Positions 47,901 through 60,912 are shown, numbered from the stretch's first letter. The stretch: DNA of 64,000 bases from Serinus canaria (GCF_022539315.1 NC_066313.1:26821059-26885058); one strand, 5' to 3'. Made by a program: numbers and translations. Notes: generated from the letters alone by a model not told the origin.

Positions 47901-48104
47901 ATTTCTTACATTTACATATCCCCAAAATAGTGAGATCTTAATGGTGTGAAAGCAAAAACGAGAGCGATGTGTGGGCACACACAAGGTATTCCATGCACCT
48001 CTTTTAATTCTGGTGTGGTGCTTATAGAATAGATCATTGAGATGTGAAAAACACCATGCCATATAGTAGTGTGTCTGTTTTCTCACCAGTTATTTCAACA
48101 TTAA

Positions 48105-48250
48105 TCATAGAATCACAGAATGGTTTGGGTTGGAAGGGACCTTAAATATCATCTTGTTCCAACACCCCTGCTGGAGGCAGGGAGGTGTGCTATTAGACCA
48201 CGCTGCTCAGAGCACCATCAATCCTGGCCTTGAACATTTCCAGGTGTAGG
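48105..48250 (-). mobile_element. CR1 LINE 3' end, well preserved
   Basis: The plus strand reads atcatagaatcacagaatgg then tttgggttggaagggacctt, the CR1 3' terminus in reverse with its short ATTCTATGAT-type tail. It is 5'-truncated, about 145 bases long, and better preserved than most copies here. It lies about 700 bases from the COPS7A start codon. Confidence 0.9.
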
Positions 48251-48559
48251 GATGATATTCACCAGACTGGCAAGACCCATAAATACGAGGATGTTCATCT
48301 GGCATTGATTGCCTTGTTGGGACACATCTCACTGTGGCTGAGCAGCTTGGGGGAGTTTTGACAGAGGATGGCTCATGAAAAATAAGAGAACAGCGAGCAG
48401 ACGCTGCTGGTGAGCAGGGCACGGCATGAGAACAATGCAGAATGGGGTTGAGAGCTGGCTGGTGCCTGTGACCGGCAGGGCCAAGGCGGGGGACCAGCCG
48501 GTGGCCGCGGAGGCTGCGCCCCAGGCAGACCGCGGCCTGGGCTGGCCCGGGGACATGAA

Positions 48560-48951
48560 CGCTGCCATGGCAGGGTGACAAGGGTGACCGGGAGCGGTCG
48601 GGGATGGCCCAGGAATGGCCGGGGATGGCCGGAGGATGCGGCGCAGGCACGAGGCGGCCGCGGGACGGACGAGGAGCCGGGCGGCCGGCAGCGCTCAGCC
48701 CCGCCAGCGGGGGGCGCCCTGGCGGCGGGACTGCGCCGCCGCGCGGAGCCCGGCCCGGCCAATGGGGAAGCGGCGGGGGCGGGACAAGCCGCCGTCTCCG
48801 CCAATGGGCGGCGGGTGCGCGTCACACGCGGAAGCGGCCGCTGTGCGCCGGCGGTGTCGGGCGGGTGCGCGGGGCCGGCCGGGAGCGGCCGGGCCGGGGC
48901 TGCGGGGGGCGAGCGAGCGGCCGGGCCAGGCGGGCCGGGCCGGGCCCCGCC
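48560..48951 (+). promoter_or_regulatory. COPS7A: COPS7A CpG-island promoter with two CCAAT boxes
   Basis: GC-rich sequence upstream of the COPS7A start codon. Two CCAAT boxes lie at 48759-48763 and 48801-48805, 42 bases apart on the same strand, a spacing typical of NF-Y targets. A GC box (gggggcggga) sits between them, and GGAAG ETS-like words follow at about 48830. No TATA box is seen. Transcription is inferred to begin around 48840-48930. Confidence 0.75.
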
Positions 48952-51407
48952 ATGGCGGCCGAGGGGAAGGTGACGGGGCAGAGCCAGGAGCAGTTCCTGC
49001 TGCTGGCCAAGGCGGCCCGCGGCGCCGCGCTCGCCAGCCTGATCCACCAGGTGCTGGAGGCCCCGGGCATCTACGTGTTCGGGGAGCTGCTGGACATGCC
49101 CGCCGTCCGCGAGGTGAGAGCCGCCCGGCCCCGCGGCCCCGCCGGGCCCTGGCCGCGGCCCGGCGGCGCCGCCTGACCCTGTGTCCCCGCAGCTGGCCGA
49201 CAGCGAGTTCTCCCCCGTGTTCCGCCTCCTCACCATCTTCGCCTACGGCACCTACGCGGACTACCTGGGTGAGCCGGGCGGGGGCCCCGAGCCCCCGGCC
49301 CTTGGTGGGGATCCCGCGGGGCGGGAAACGCGCCGGAGACCCGGGGCGGAGGAGGCCTTCCTCCCTCGGTAGCACCCCCGTGCAGCCGGGGCTGAGCCCC
49401 CGGCCCGACACACGCCCGGTTGTGCTTTGGGCCCCAGAGTAGCGGGGTGCCTGGCGAGATTAACGCTGCCATTTGCCACCTGCCAAAGAGCGTCCTGACA
49501 GAGACGTTTCTGAGGGGCCGGGGAGAGACCTGGATATCCATTGGGATGTGCAGATCCGTATAAATAACCATGGCACAGCTAGAAAGGCTTAGCTGACCGT
49601 GGCAGGAAGAAAGCTGCTCAGAAAAGGTCTTTTGAGCCGAGAATTGATGGGGATGGCTTGGCAAGACGAAGGAAGCACCACTTGGGGGATTGGTGTGCAG
49701 ACGTCTTAAGAGACGGGTGTGGTACAGATGCTTCTGTGTAGAACTGGGAAACGAGGCATAAATTTTAATATCCCATTCTTTCCCCTGACAACAGCTGAAG
49801 CAGCAAACCTCCCTCCCTTGACAGAGGCCCAGAAGAACAAACTGAGGCACCTGTCAGTCGTCACTCTGGCTGCCAAGATCAAGGTAGTGGCCCTGTTTTT
49901 CCTGAGTCCTCCTCCCACTGGGATTTTCTGGTGCTAGTTACCATCATGTTTCCACAGTGCATCCCCTACTCAGTGCTGCTTGAGCAGTTGCAGCTGAAGA
50001 ATGTCCGGCAGCTGGAGGACCTGGTGATTGAGGCTGTGTACGCAGATGTGCTGCGAGGGAGCTTGGATCAACGGAACCAGCGCCTGGAGGTGGATTACAG
50101 CATTGGGAGGGACATCCGGAGGGAGGAGCTTAGCACCATCACCCGCACATTGCAGGAGTGGTGAGGAGGAAGCCCCCAGTACTAACACCCAGAAAAGATT
50201 ACAGGAGTGGCCGGTGGCTTCCCTGGATCCTTTGTGTGTTGCTAAGGGTGGGTGGTGTTGGGAGGTGACCTACTCCCCTTTCCCATACTCCAGTGGAAAG
50301 TAGTTTTCCAAAAATAGTTCCCCTGTTTGTGTCTAGAGGGGTGATGGGGATGCAGCAGCCTTTGCACAGCGCTGGCTGCTGGCAGGAGGCTTCCTGAGTG
50401 TTTATCCTGTAGTTCTTAACCCAGCATGGCTTTGTTACCTGTCCCCCTCCCAGATAATAACATAATTTCCTGCGCTATTACATCAGACTCCTGCCCCTGT
50501 ATCTTCCCTGCCTGGCATAGCTGTCACTTTCTAGTGATTTTGGAGTTGAAATCTGCTATCTTTCACATTTGTCTCTGTGCTGTGCCAATTCCCTGGCCTG
50601 TTCAGTTGTGTGTCTCCTCTCCAGGTGCCAGGGCTGCGAGGTTGTGCTGTCAGGCATTGAGGAGCAGGTCAGCCGGGCCAACCAGCACAAAGAGCAGCAG
50701 CTGGCCCTGAAGCAGCAGATCGAGAGTGAGGTGAGTGGGTGCAGCAGGGAGCAGCCAAAGGCCCTCGCCTTAAAACAGCTAGAGCCCTAGAGCCACTATG
50801 CTGTGCCTGTTACAGTCTTTGCTGAAGTGAGGCATTGCCTTTTGCCTAGGCCAGACCCCCCAGGGACTTGTACCCGAAGAAGAGTCCTAAATCAGCTTAA
50901 TACTCCTCTGCAGTGCAGGGTCCTGGACAGATGCTGGCTCTTTAGCTTGATGTGAGCTTGCAGCTCTTGGCTCCAGGGCTTCCTTTAGAAGCAAATTCTA
51001 AAAAAAACTCAAAGTGCAACTAAAAAAACCCATAGCCAAAAAATCTCCAGCTTTGGGAAACCCATTAGCTCTGCTGCTATTGCAGGTGGCAAACCTGAAG
51101 AAGACCATTAAAGTGACAACAGCAGCCGCTGCAGCAGCCACGTCCCAGGACCCAGAGCAGCACCTCACGGAGCTCAGGGAGCCGGCCCCTGGCACCAACC
51201 AGCGCCAGGCGAGCAAGAAAACTTCCAAAGCCAAAGGGTGAGCAGTGCAGGCAGACAGAGCGTGTGTGTGTGGAACATCAGTGCACTTTTCTCTGTGCAC
51301 TTAGCAAGGAAGTGAGATATGAACCACTTTGAACTTTTATTTTTCTTTTTTTTCCCTGTGCCTGCAGGCTCCGGGGCAGCACGAAGATTTGGTCTAAGTC
51401 AAACTAG
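48952..51407 (+). CDS. COPS7A: COPS7A, COP9 signalosome subunit 7a (complete)
   Basis: A PCI-domain subunit of the COP9 signalosome, the nuclear and cytoplasmic complex that removes NEDD8 from cullin-RING ligases. Seven coding exons: 48952-49113, 49193-49268, 49795-49883, 49958-50160, 50625-50730, 51086-51237 and 51368-51407; phases match throughout and give 275 residues. The start [20 protein letters not shown] sits in a good GCCATGG context. The PCI region includes [41 protein letters not shown], and [18 protein letters not shown] with its following [13 protein letters not shown] coiled segment ([15 protein letters not shown]) follows, then an Ala-rich [17 protein letters not shown] tract and the terminal KIWSKSN. 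The opening and the tail match subunit 7a rather than 7b. The first intron is only 79 bases. Confidence 0.97.
49269..49794 (+). other. COPS7A: COPS7A intron 2
   Basis: Bounded by a GTGAGC donor and a tgacaacag acceptor. It is GC-rich at the start and falls toward AT-rich by the end. No repeat or RNA gene is seen. Confidence 0.8.
50161..50624 (+). other. COPS7A: COPS7A intron 4
   Basis: Donor GTGAGG after GAGTG and acceptor tctcctctccag. The split tryptophan codon (TG/G) fixes the junction. Nothing else is recognised inside. Confidence 0.8.
50731..51085 (+). other. COPS7A: COPS7A intron 5
   Basis: Donor GTGAGT and acceptor ctgctattgcag. No repeats or RNA genes are recognised inside. Confidence 0.8.
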
Positions 51408-51975
51408 TTGGATCTCCCTTCACAACTGGGAGGGTGAGAGGAAGAGATTTGGGGGATGGAGGGGTAGCAGGGGTCCCAAGTGTGATGCTTCTGAGCTCTT
51501 CTCCAAGATCCGTCTTGCCAACTAACTCTCCTGCACGTTTGTTCTCTTTTCTTTCTCCTTTACCAACCTTCCAGGCAGCGTCTCCCTCCTTTTCATCGCA
51601 GCATTTCACACTCTGAGCTTCAGGTTGTACGCGTTGCTGTTTCCCCAACCACTCAAGCCCCTGTTGCCACGGCCAGGTTTTTCTCTCTTTCTCTCTCCCT
51701 GTCTTTTGACAGGTCATTTTCAGGAGCCATAAAGGTGTGACAGTCACCTTGGCACCCCCCGGGCATCACAAAAGCTTGGAAAGAGGGTGCTGGTGTGCAG
51801 CAGTTGTTCTGGCTCTATGAGACCCCTGGGATACTTTGCTCCAGGACACCGTCTTTGATTGTTTAATCTTTGTTTTGCTAGGTGGGAGGGTAGTTTTTGA
51901 AGGGATTCTTTTAAAAAGTATATAAATATATTATAAATATATATAAAACAATAAAAATATAGATCTATGGACATA
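51408..51975 (+). other. COPS7A: COPS7A 3' untranslated region with poly(A) signal
   Basis: The sequence after the TAG stop runs to an AT-rich end with AATAAA at 51950-51955, followed by GT-rich sequence near 51990. The stretch just before the signal (51915-51950) is almost pure A and T. The cleavage position is inferred at about 51970. Confidence 0.65.
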
Positions 51976-54794
51976 TCTATACAAACCTGCGCTCCTGTGG
52001 GTGGCATCTCTTCGCCTTGTACACCAATTCTGGAGGTTCCACAATAAGCTGTGACATTAAGACCCTTTGTCCCATTTTGGGGTGGAATATCTTCTCAAAG
52101 GTTCCCTTCTCAAAGGTAGTGCCGCAGTATCTCTATTGGGATGAGAGTCCATAAAACAGAAATTAATCATAAATCTTACTTAAAGTGTTTCTTGTGTGGT
52201 TGATTTTTCCTCTAGACTCTTCAAAAGGTGATTTTCAGGTAGTCTCAGAGGAAGGTGCAGAGACTGAAGAAAAAGTCCTTATTTGTGTCAATACTGTGTG
52301 TCTTGTGATCCTGGACAGAATGGAAAGTGATGTGGGGACTTGCCTGACAGGTGGAGGTAACAGAGTCAGTGCCCACATGTGTGAGTTCTCACAGCATAGT
52401 TGCTGCACAAGCTGTTCTCGGGTGGTGGTGATGTCTGGTTGGAAAAAAAAAAATCCAAATCAGTGAAAGTGACTCCTGTGAGATGCCCAGGAAAAAAAAA
52501 AACTAACTCGGATTCTTCAAAGGATGCCTCCTCAAGGCTGGCTTGGAGCCGAGTCAGACGGGTGTCAGTGTCACACTGCCTCTCCATGACATGTAGCTGA
52601 TGTAAATGTAAATTGACACCATGACTCCCACCCCCGCTTGGTTCTGTACCTTGTGCCAAGACTAAAATTTGATTCCCTGAACCTGTGTTTCTGTGTGTGA
52701 GCAAACCACGGAAAAAAATAATCCAGTGAAGGAAAGCTGGGAGCTTTGTCTCTATGGGGTCTTGTTGGGTTCACTGGCTGGGGTGGATTTTCTCCTGGGT
52801 CAGCTCCCTGTGCAGACAGATGAGAGTTGGAGCCGAGGCAATGTAGGTGTGAGCAAGTCTTGTGAAGGGGAGGGGGGTGAGTCTGTGCCTGTTTCAGTGG
52901 TAACAAGGTGGTATCTCAGATCTCAAGCCCCACAAAATGCAGGTTCAATGCAGTATCCCTGCTTTACTAATTCCAGGCTGCTGTAATACAGCACTGACTG
53001 TCAGTGGGAAAGCCCTGTCACCCGAACCCATGACCTCCTAAAACTTCCCAGCAGCTTTGTTTGTTCCTCTGTGTGTGGTCACAGGGCTGGGTGTACCAGC
53101 TGGCTCTGCTGGGGACAGGGATATGCCAGCTCTCCTGGGGTGATGGCTCTCGCTGGCTGGCGTGTCCCAAGAGCTCAGGCAGCCCCACACCTTCCCCCCT
53201 TCCGTTGCACGAGGCATCAAGCACCATGGCTGTAGTTGCCTGGCCCAGAAGTGCCAAGGGGGAGAGTTTTGGTGTGAAGTTGTCCAGATGGGAGACACAA
53301 ATCTAGCTGCTGGAGCACATGAGGGGATAGCTGGGCCTGGGTTGTGTATGCCCACCTAGAGAGGCCTAACTAATTTGGGAGTCTCCCTGATGAATCCTGT
53401 TCTCCATAAATTGTTGGGAGGGATTGTGACAAAGCTTCCAGCTTTTGTTTAAATCACCTGAGCCTTCTTCCTTCTGCATCACATCACCTTCATCTGTCTT
53501 TGTCAGGGAGCAGAGGCACTGCGCTCGCTGCATTTGTGATTACAGGAACAATAATGCCCATATGTATCAGATCTTCAACTCCCTGGGAAGGGCTGGTCTG
53601 GAGCTGAGGTGCCAACAGGGGAGGAGATACCTGTCAAGCCCCTGCCAGATGTCTGGCACCTCACACCCTTTGAAAGATTTGCTGCTTGCAAAGCCATTGG
53701 GGTGTGATGAGAAAGACTGGGGAGAATGGGCTTGGGATGAAGCTGAGCAGCTCGACACAGCACGTGTCCTAACAGCCACTGGCTGATGTCCAGCGGGAGC
53801 TGGGCTGGAGCAGTGTCACCTCCAGGGAGAGCTGAAGTTACCAGTACCGCAGGAGGATATTTGTGTCGCACCAGAACCTGCTGCTTAGGAGGAGCAGCTG
53901 TAACAGCTCCTTGCCCCGAGTGTCTCACCTCCTCTCTGGTCTGTTGGGCTTTGCTATCTTTAACCAAACTGTGGCTATTAGACACAAAGGGTCTGTTTCC
54001 TGAATGCCCTGAATCCACAGTTTAAATCCAGGCTGCAGATCCCAGGAGTGGAGTTGGAAGCCAGCACTGAGTGTTGGAGGCCGGCTGTGTGTGATAGCGC
54101 TCATGTGATGCCCTGTGCAGCAAAGGCTGGGGAGAGCAGTGCCCGAGCTCTGTGCCACGCGCTGCCATCAGCCTTGGGAGCACCAATTCCCCACGTGGGT
54201 GACAGCAGCCAGCGTGTGGACCAGCATGGGACTGGTGGGGCTTGCCATTCCAGCCCCAGGCTGTGCTGAAGCCCCACACTTGGATCCTCACAGCTCAGTC
54301 CCAGCTGGCACAAGTGCTGCTGTGTCCTTGTGCCATAACTTTGTTACATGACAGCAGTGTCATGTAACATGTCCCAGGGTCAGCTCATCCCTCTGGCAGC
54401 AGCATTTGCCATAGATTGGCTTTGCTTCCCCTTCCCGTTTGCCTGTGTCCCCCTCTCAAGGCTGGCTGTGTTATGGATTTTAGGAGAGTTTGGGATTAAA
54501 CACAGCTCTGAAAGTCTTCCATTTTGTTTACTTTTCAAAGGGAGCACCTTTTAAGACCTCCATTAAGAAAAGGAAAGCTGGAGGTAGCACATAAAATTAC
54601 TTCAGACCTTTGGTAGGACTGAAAAATAAATGAGAGGGTTGCAGTGCAGAATGAAAGTATTGCTGCAAATTGCCTTGCTGGATGGCAAACAGAGGGCAGG
54701 AGCATAGGTTTGCCTTTGCCCTTCACCTGAAAACCACGGTTTTTATTTTTCTGCTCGCTTCAGCCGTGACTCTGAATTTCAGTTGGAGAAGATG

Positions 54795-54875
54795 TGAAGA
54801 TTAATTAATTAGTTAACATTTATAAATCACTTTGAAGATGGCAAGAGTGAGTAATAAGTACTGAGCACTATAAGT
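54795..54875 (+). repeat. Possible ancient SINE 3' end
   Basis: The stretch aacatttataaatcactttg, then aagatggcaagag and agtactgagcactataag resembles the end of old amniote repeats (a ttgtaaagcactttgagatc and gctatataagtgc pattern). The match is partial, so the family is uncertain. Confidence 0.25.
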
Positions 54876-57204
54876 TTTCATTTTAAAATGTCTTTATGTT
54901 TTAACCCATTTTTTTCCAAAGAAAAGACCTGAGTAGAGAACAGAAATACCTGGACACGTTAAGCCCTGCAAAGGAATCTGGTTTAGGGGGCTGTAGAAGA
55001 GGGCACAGAGAAATGTCCATCCCAAAATGAAGAGCAGGAGATCTGCCATTCCCAGCACAGAAAGTCTAACAGTTCTTGCACAGTGATTCATTGCAAACCC
55101 CTCTTTGGGTGCCTGCATGGTTTTTTCACATGGGTTCAGAAAAGGGAGGATGTAGGAGAGGACCTGAACTGCTTTGTCACTCATGTCCAACTTTTGCCAG
55201 CCACCTCCAGCTGCCCCATGGCAAGAGATAATGAGGGATTGGGGTTAATGCTGGTAATTATTGCACTCTTGGGACACAATTTCTGGGCAGCTTACTGCTC
55301 CCCTTCTTAAAGGTTGTGAAGTTGCTAGGCAGCTGCTGGCAGCAGCTTGGCTTCTGCAGCAGTGCTAATCCGTACCTGGAGGGTGGGGAGAAGTGTCACA
55401 GCTGGGTAGATACCCTGCAGGCCTTCTCTAAGGTACTGCACTGCTCTGTGCCAAGGTACCTCTGGAGTCAGAGATGGTCTGTGTGCTCAGGAGTCAATAT
55501 TTTATTTACTGGGGTTGCTGAGGCTGCCCTTGCCTCTGCTGTCCAAAGGAGACCTTTGGCAGGGTGGTTTGTTTCCTGAAGAATGATGGGCTGGTGTGTA
55601 CCCAAGTGCTGTTACCCATTGCCAAGCCTCCTTTGCACCACTGACACTGGCTGGGGGGCACATCTCTGGACAGCAGGTTTCCTCAGGCCCGTCTGGGGCA
55701 GCAGGGAGGATGGCATGCAGCAGGATGGATGCCCAGCAGCAGGACATGTGCCCACCCACCTGCCTCCTCCTGTGAGCTCCTGGTGCCAGCTGAGGAGTGG
55801 TGCTGCAGGGGCCGTGGCCATGCCAGTCAGATTGCATCTGCTGGTCTGCAGGGTGATGATGCATCTGTGTGGTCCCCAGAGCTCCATGCAGGGATGCCTT
55901 GCCTCTCCTCCACCAGGGGGGTGGCTAAGGGCTCCTCTGAAGGCCCTTTGTCCCAGGTGGGTGCCTGCAGCCTGGGCTGTTGGCAGAGCTGGCACAGATG
56001 ATGTGTGTCCCCCTCTGCTGCCCGTGGGGCTGCAAAGACCCCCCTAGCAGCAGCCACTGAGGGCTGTGCCTGCTGCTTTCCACAGCTGAGCCATCCTTCC
56101 TGGGATTAGGCCCTGCCTCTGCAAGATTCTGATGCAGAGCAAGGTAGAGTAGTCAGAAGAATCTCACAGTTCATGTCAGCTGCTGCAAATGTGTCTCTCA
56201 GATCTCTGACATCCTTCTTGTCTCCTTTGTATGCCCTGGAATAGCTGCTCATTTTCCTTCTGTGACCCCTTTCCCTTTTTGCCATCCTCTCCATGGGAGT
56301 CTGTCTGTGTTCCCACCTGCAGAGCTCTTCTTTCCTCATCCCTTTTCCTAGTACTAGTCACTGCTTAGCTGAAATACTCATATAAAAACCACCTGTTTTC
56401 TCTACTGGTTCCACAGGCAGCCCATCTTTTGGGTGCTTTTCTCTCATCTTCTGCAGTTTTCCAGGAGCATCCCTCTTGATCCAGTGTGGAACTAGGCTGG
56501 ACTATTGTCTGCCTCCTCTGCTGGTGGCAGGCTCTTCTCCTGCCAAGGAAAGGAGTTCATTTGCAAAAATTCTTTGTGCAGTGTGCAATTATATTCCTGT
56601 TGTGATGAATTCAATAGGCAGCAAAATGTCAGCTGGATTCGAGAGCTGTGACCCTTTTACAGTAGCAAGAATGTTCAGAATTTCTGTAGCACTTGTGCAC
56701 ATGTTAAAAACTGCCCTGCAGCCTCCTGTTCTGAGGACAAGTAAAGACCCAGCCCCCTCAGATCAGGAGAAAATGTTTCTGGGGAGGCTTTGCCTGTATC
56801 TGCCTGTGAAGCATTTAGCACTGGTTTCAGGATGTGGGAAGATGGATGATCTCTTTGGTGGGAGCAAATGCAAGGAGGCTCCTGGTGACCGAGTGTGATC
56901 TCTCACCACTATGGTCTCACAATCCCTTGCAAAAGCTTCTCAGGTGCCCACCCCAAACTGGTAAATTTTATACTCCCCACTAGTGCCCTTGGCAGGCTGC
57001 CCTAGAACCCAACTGTGTAGTGGTTGAAGTTTTTTAATTTCCAGCTTAAGTGAATTCGCAGCTAGTTGATATTCTCTTGTGCCTGTGCCAGCCTGGCTCT
57101 AGCTGAAGCTGTTCTTCCTCCCTGGTGTTTATTTCCCTTGAGTACAGACTTCACTTTGCTTAACTAACCAAATCAGCCCCCTCGTGCACCGTGAGCTCTC
57201 CTTA

Positions 57205-57265
57205 CTCTCTTACTTGCTCTTCAAATAGAGTGCAAAAGTGCTCTCTTACCTGCACTTCAAATTAG
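57205..57265 (+). repeat. Tandem duplication, 36-bp unit
   Basis: Two diverged adjacent copies of a unit starting ctctcttac and containing cttcaaat. Confidence 0.55.
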
Positions 57266-58724
57266 GCTTTCTTGGTTAGAAATGAGCACAGTTCTCTTCC
57301 ACAGGTGAAGTCTGATCAGCATCTCTCACAGGCACAGTAACATACACCTATAGCTACCAGAAATGCCTCCCAGATTCATGTCTTCTCCTCTAGTGATCCA
57401 GAGTATTTCTTCTTTTCTGATGGTCATAATCAGAAAAGCTCCAGTTTATAGCCAAAATCTTGATTTTAGGCCCCATGCTCCTTTTCCCTTTCACTTTGTG
57501 CTACAAACTTTAGCCCTTTTGCTGTTATTGACACCTTCAAGGTCCTCCTGTGGGATACCCTCATCCAAACTGGCAATGTTGCTGGGGTTTATTTACTTAC
57601 TCAAGCATTTATTCTTTTGCAATCTTTGTTCTCCTTTTCTGTCATTAGAAAGCGATGGAAATGGTGAGGCTAGTGTCTAAACTCCCAGCTTACTTCTGGA
57701 CATTACATCACCAGCAGTTGGAGATAGGTAGTGTCTGTTCTATTTCCCTTCCTTTTATTACCTTTTCCCCCCACGCTAAGTTTGTATTAAGTGCCCTCAG
57801 GATTTAAAAAGCCATCCAGATGTGAGGAGATGGTGGAAGTAATAATAACCAAAGTGAAGTTTCCCCATGGAAACAGTTTTTGAAGTGTTGTCTTTAAAAA
57901 GGAAAATTCCCAGGAGGGAAAAAAATCCCAGTTACATTTAAGACAGGGCTGAAATATAAAATCAAGTCCATTTTTTAAAGTGTTATGGAAAGTAAAAAAA
58001 TACTGCAAATCAAACAAGTCAGTTTTAAGTTATAAACTGGATTTGAGGTCTATTTTAAATCCTTTTGTTCTCCAGCACTGGAGCCTGTAGAATTTTACAT
58101 TCCAGCCCCATGGCAGTGCCTGTTTGTTTCCTGAGCAAACCACTGTGCCCAGAGAGAGCTCTGTTTCCTGCAGGTCTTTGTGGTCCCACCTGCTTTGAAG
58201 CCCTTGTCAAGTCAAAAGGTCTCTTTTTGCCCTTCCCACCTTTCCCTTCTGTCTAGCCCTGTGCCAGTCTGTTTCCCTCTCCTACTCACAGATTTTTGAA
58301 GCCCAAAGGGACTGGTATAATCCCATTGCTTGGCTTCTCAAGTGGCCAAGAACTCCCTCACCTCATTCCTGTGCCCACTCCCCAAATTCTTTTTGGGCCA
58401 CCCCATGGGGTTTGGAGTAGGGGGAGCTGGGAAACAGAGGTGTGCTCTACTGCTCCGACAAGGTCTGCATCCATTCCCAGTTCCATGGTGAGGTCGCTGC
58501 AGGTTTTCTGCTGGGCTGAAGAGCCCTCTGCTGTCAGAAGCCTCGTTCCCGTTTAGGTAACGCCAGCCTGTGCTCCAGTGGAGTGAACTCAGACACAGGA
58601 GTTCAGTTCACATTTACCTGTAGTGCTGTAGTGCTTCAAGTCATCCTTGTTTCACCCTTCTTGAGTCTTCCTTGGTTTCCTTTTTAGTGTCAGATTTCCC
58701 ACAACTGGTTCACTACTCTGATAT

Positions 58725-59170
58725 ACCAAATTGATCAGAGGGATGGAGCACCTCTCCTACAAAGAAAAGCTGAGAAAATTAAAGAGAATTTGGATTGTAC
58801 AGTCTGGAGAAGAGAAAGTTTTGGAGTGATGTAATGGCAGCCCTCCAGTACTTGAAGGGAGCCTACAAGAAAGATGGAGAAAGACTATTTACAGAGCATG
58901 TAGTGACAGGATAAGGGGGATGGCTTCAAACTGAAAGAGAGCATGTTTGTGCTGGATATTAGGATGAAATCCTTTACTGTGAGAGTGATGAGGCACTGGC
59001 ACAGGCTGCACAGAGAAGCTGTGGATGCCCCATCCCTGGCAGTGTCCAAGGCCAGGTTGGATGGAGTTCTGAGCCACCTGGTCTAGAGGAAGGTGTCCCT
59101 GCCCATGGCAGAGGAGTTGGAACTGGATGATCTTTAAGGTCCCCTCCAACCCAAACCATTCTGTGATTCT
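58725..59170 (+). mobile_element. CR1 LINE 3' fragment
   Basis: A continuous match in order to the CR1 3' region: gagggatggagcacctctcc, ccagtacttgaagggagcct, gatgaggcactggcacaggc, gctgtggatgccccatccct, ggtcccctccaacccaaacc, ending attctgtgattct. It is 5'-truncated, as is usual for CR1. This is the clearest of the longer repeat copies in the window. Confidence 0.92.
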
Positions 59171-60912
59171 TCAAAGGGGAGAATTTTTACCTCTGTTCTT
59201 GGTAAACACAGGCTAATGCATCCCAGTGTAACCCATCTGCACAGAGGAAGAATTATGCAAGTACCATTCATTTCCTTGGTTGTCTTCCAATCCTAATTCC
59301 TTTTGGAGTTCTCCATCTTGAAAGAGTACAGACTATGTTTACATCCCTGGGTGGATGTCTTTTCTGCATTCAGTGCAGCCAAAAATACCTACTGTTTATA
59401 AATAAACACACCAATAGTTACTGACTGTTCTGTACATCTCATCTTTTCCCAACATTTATTACTTTCATTGTTCTTTGGATCCTCTGAAAGCTTCATCAGC
59501 ACTGGTTTAATGCCTTCTTTCAGATCATTAATCAAGTTACTAATGAGCATTAGTTTCAGAACAACATCCTACTGGAAATAATTTCATATTCTACACTCTC
59601 TTTTCCCCCTCATTACTTGAAATCTATCACTGAACTAAAATTTATAATATTGGCCTTTTTGTTGTTTCAATAATTACTAACTTGTTTTAGTTCAGAACAC
59701 AGTCTTGTGTGGCCAGATAAAACACTTCGTGCTGTTGCAACCTCTGACTCTGGGTTGCTGTAGTGCCTTTGTTAACCTAACCCATAATTTAATCAGAAAT
59801 TATCACAGTTGTTGGACAGGAACAATTTTGAGAAGTGAGATCACATATTATAAACACTGAGACATAAATGCTTCTTTTTAAATTCAATGCATTTTGCGTC
59901 TCTCATCTTGATTTAATGTCAGTTTGCCTGGTTTAAAGGTGTGGATTTCATCTAATTTTTTATTTACAAGTATTGACACAAGGTTAACTTTCCCAGACGT
60001 TTTTCTCCCCAGTATTCTACAACTCCCCCAGTATTTTACAATATCTCAAAAAGTACAGTGAAAGAGGCACAGACTTTCAGGGCTACCCACAAAAAACATG
60101 TAAGGACAAAGTTCCCTCTAGCCCTAATGGGTTTTATTTTCAAGATATATTTTCAGTTATGGAAAACTGAATATACAACAAACAAAACCACCTAAGTTTC
60201 TGGTTCATTTGTGTGTAGCCAGTGCATTCTCATCCAAGGTTATACTTATCCATCCTCCTACTAGTGTTTCCAGCCTATCTTCACCTCATTCTACTCCCCT
60301 CCCCTTCCCTCTGTCTCTTTAAAGCATGTCAGGCCCCTCTGTCTCACTTCAGGTGTCCTACTTGCTCCTTAAGAAGATGCAGTAGTACCACTGAACTGCC
60401 CTGATTTGGTGCTTCAGTTCGTTCAATTTGAAGATGACAGCTATGGGAGAAGGAGCAAGAAGGGATTTTGTCTCTCTTGGATGGATAAGGATGGCTTGGA
60501 ACCACATCTGAAAGAAATACTGTTTGATTTTCATGTTTAGAACACCCAGCCTTCTCTTTCTCCATCTTGCTGGCACAGCTGTCAGAGACATTTCAGAAAT
60601 GGAAGAGTCTCATCCCAGCTTTTCCTGTGCCCTGAATACAGGAGGTGGATTGCTTTGAAGGGCAAAACATTTCACTCAAAACTATAACTCATAGGAAAAA
60701 AGTAACTCCAGGTAGGTGTGTTCCCTTCTTTGGAGAAAACCCTCCTGCTTTCTGAAGCCAGAAGTGCATGTACCATCAGCCTGGGACAGGCAAAGCGCTC
60801 ACCCTCTCAATATACTTCCCCTACTTCTGGTTTGGGATCTCTAAAATTCTTCCCTGGGCTCCTGCCTTAACACAAAGTTCTCCTCTCACTGAAGCCCTTT
60901 CCATATTCCTAG
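59171..60912. other. Intergenic, AT-rich
   Basis: AT-rich sequence with no supported gene, RNA gene or clear repeat. Minus-strand frames at 60344-60591 are short and unrecognised. Confidence 0.45.

Larger units (their letters stand above)
41500..48104. other. Intergenic region between PIANP and COPS7A
   Basis: The two genes diverge here (PIANP left, COPS7A right). The stretch contains a decayed CR1 at 43500-44935 and a small 19-bp tandem duplication at about 47133-47170. I see no supported gene or RNA gene. Confidence 0.5.
51976..58720. other. Intergenic region downstream of COPS7A
   Basis: No supported gene. It contains a possible old SINE end near 54795-54875 and a tandem duplication at 57205-57265. 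Frames up to 154 codons are present but have no recognisable domain and overlap on both strands. Confidence 0.5.

Noticed and set aside
48615..49442. 275-codon plus-strand frame and long minus-strand frames around COPS7A exon 1
   Set aside because: They are out-of-frame shadows of the COPS7A first exons in GC-rich sequence.
55583..56047. 154-codon plus-strand frame
   Set aside because: No domain, and a comparable frame lies on the opposite strand. No splice or promoter evidence.
56476..56898. Frame with RLDYC, recalling the L2 LINE motif before LLAGLP
   Set aside because: Only five residues agree and the following sequence diverges completely, so chance is likelier.
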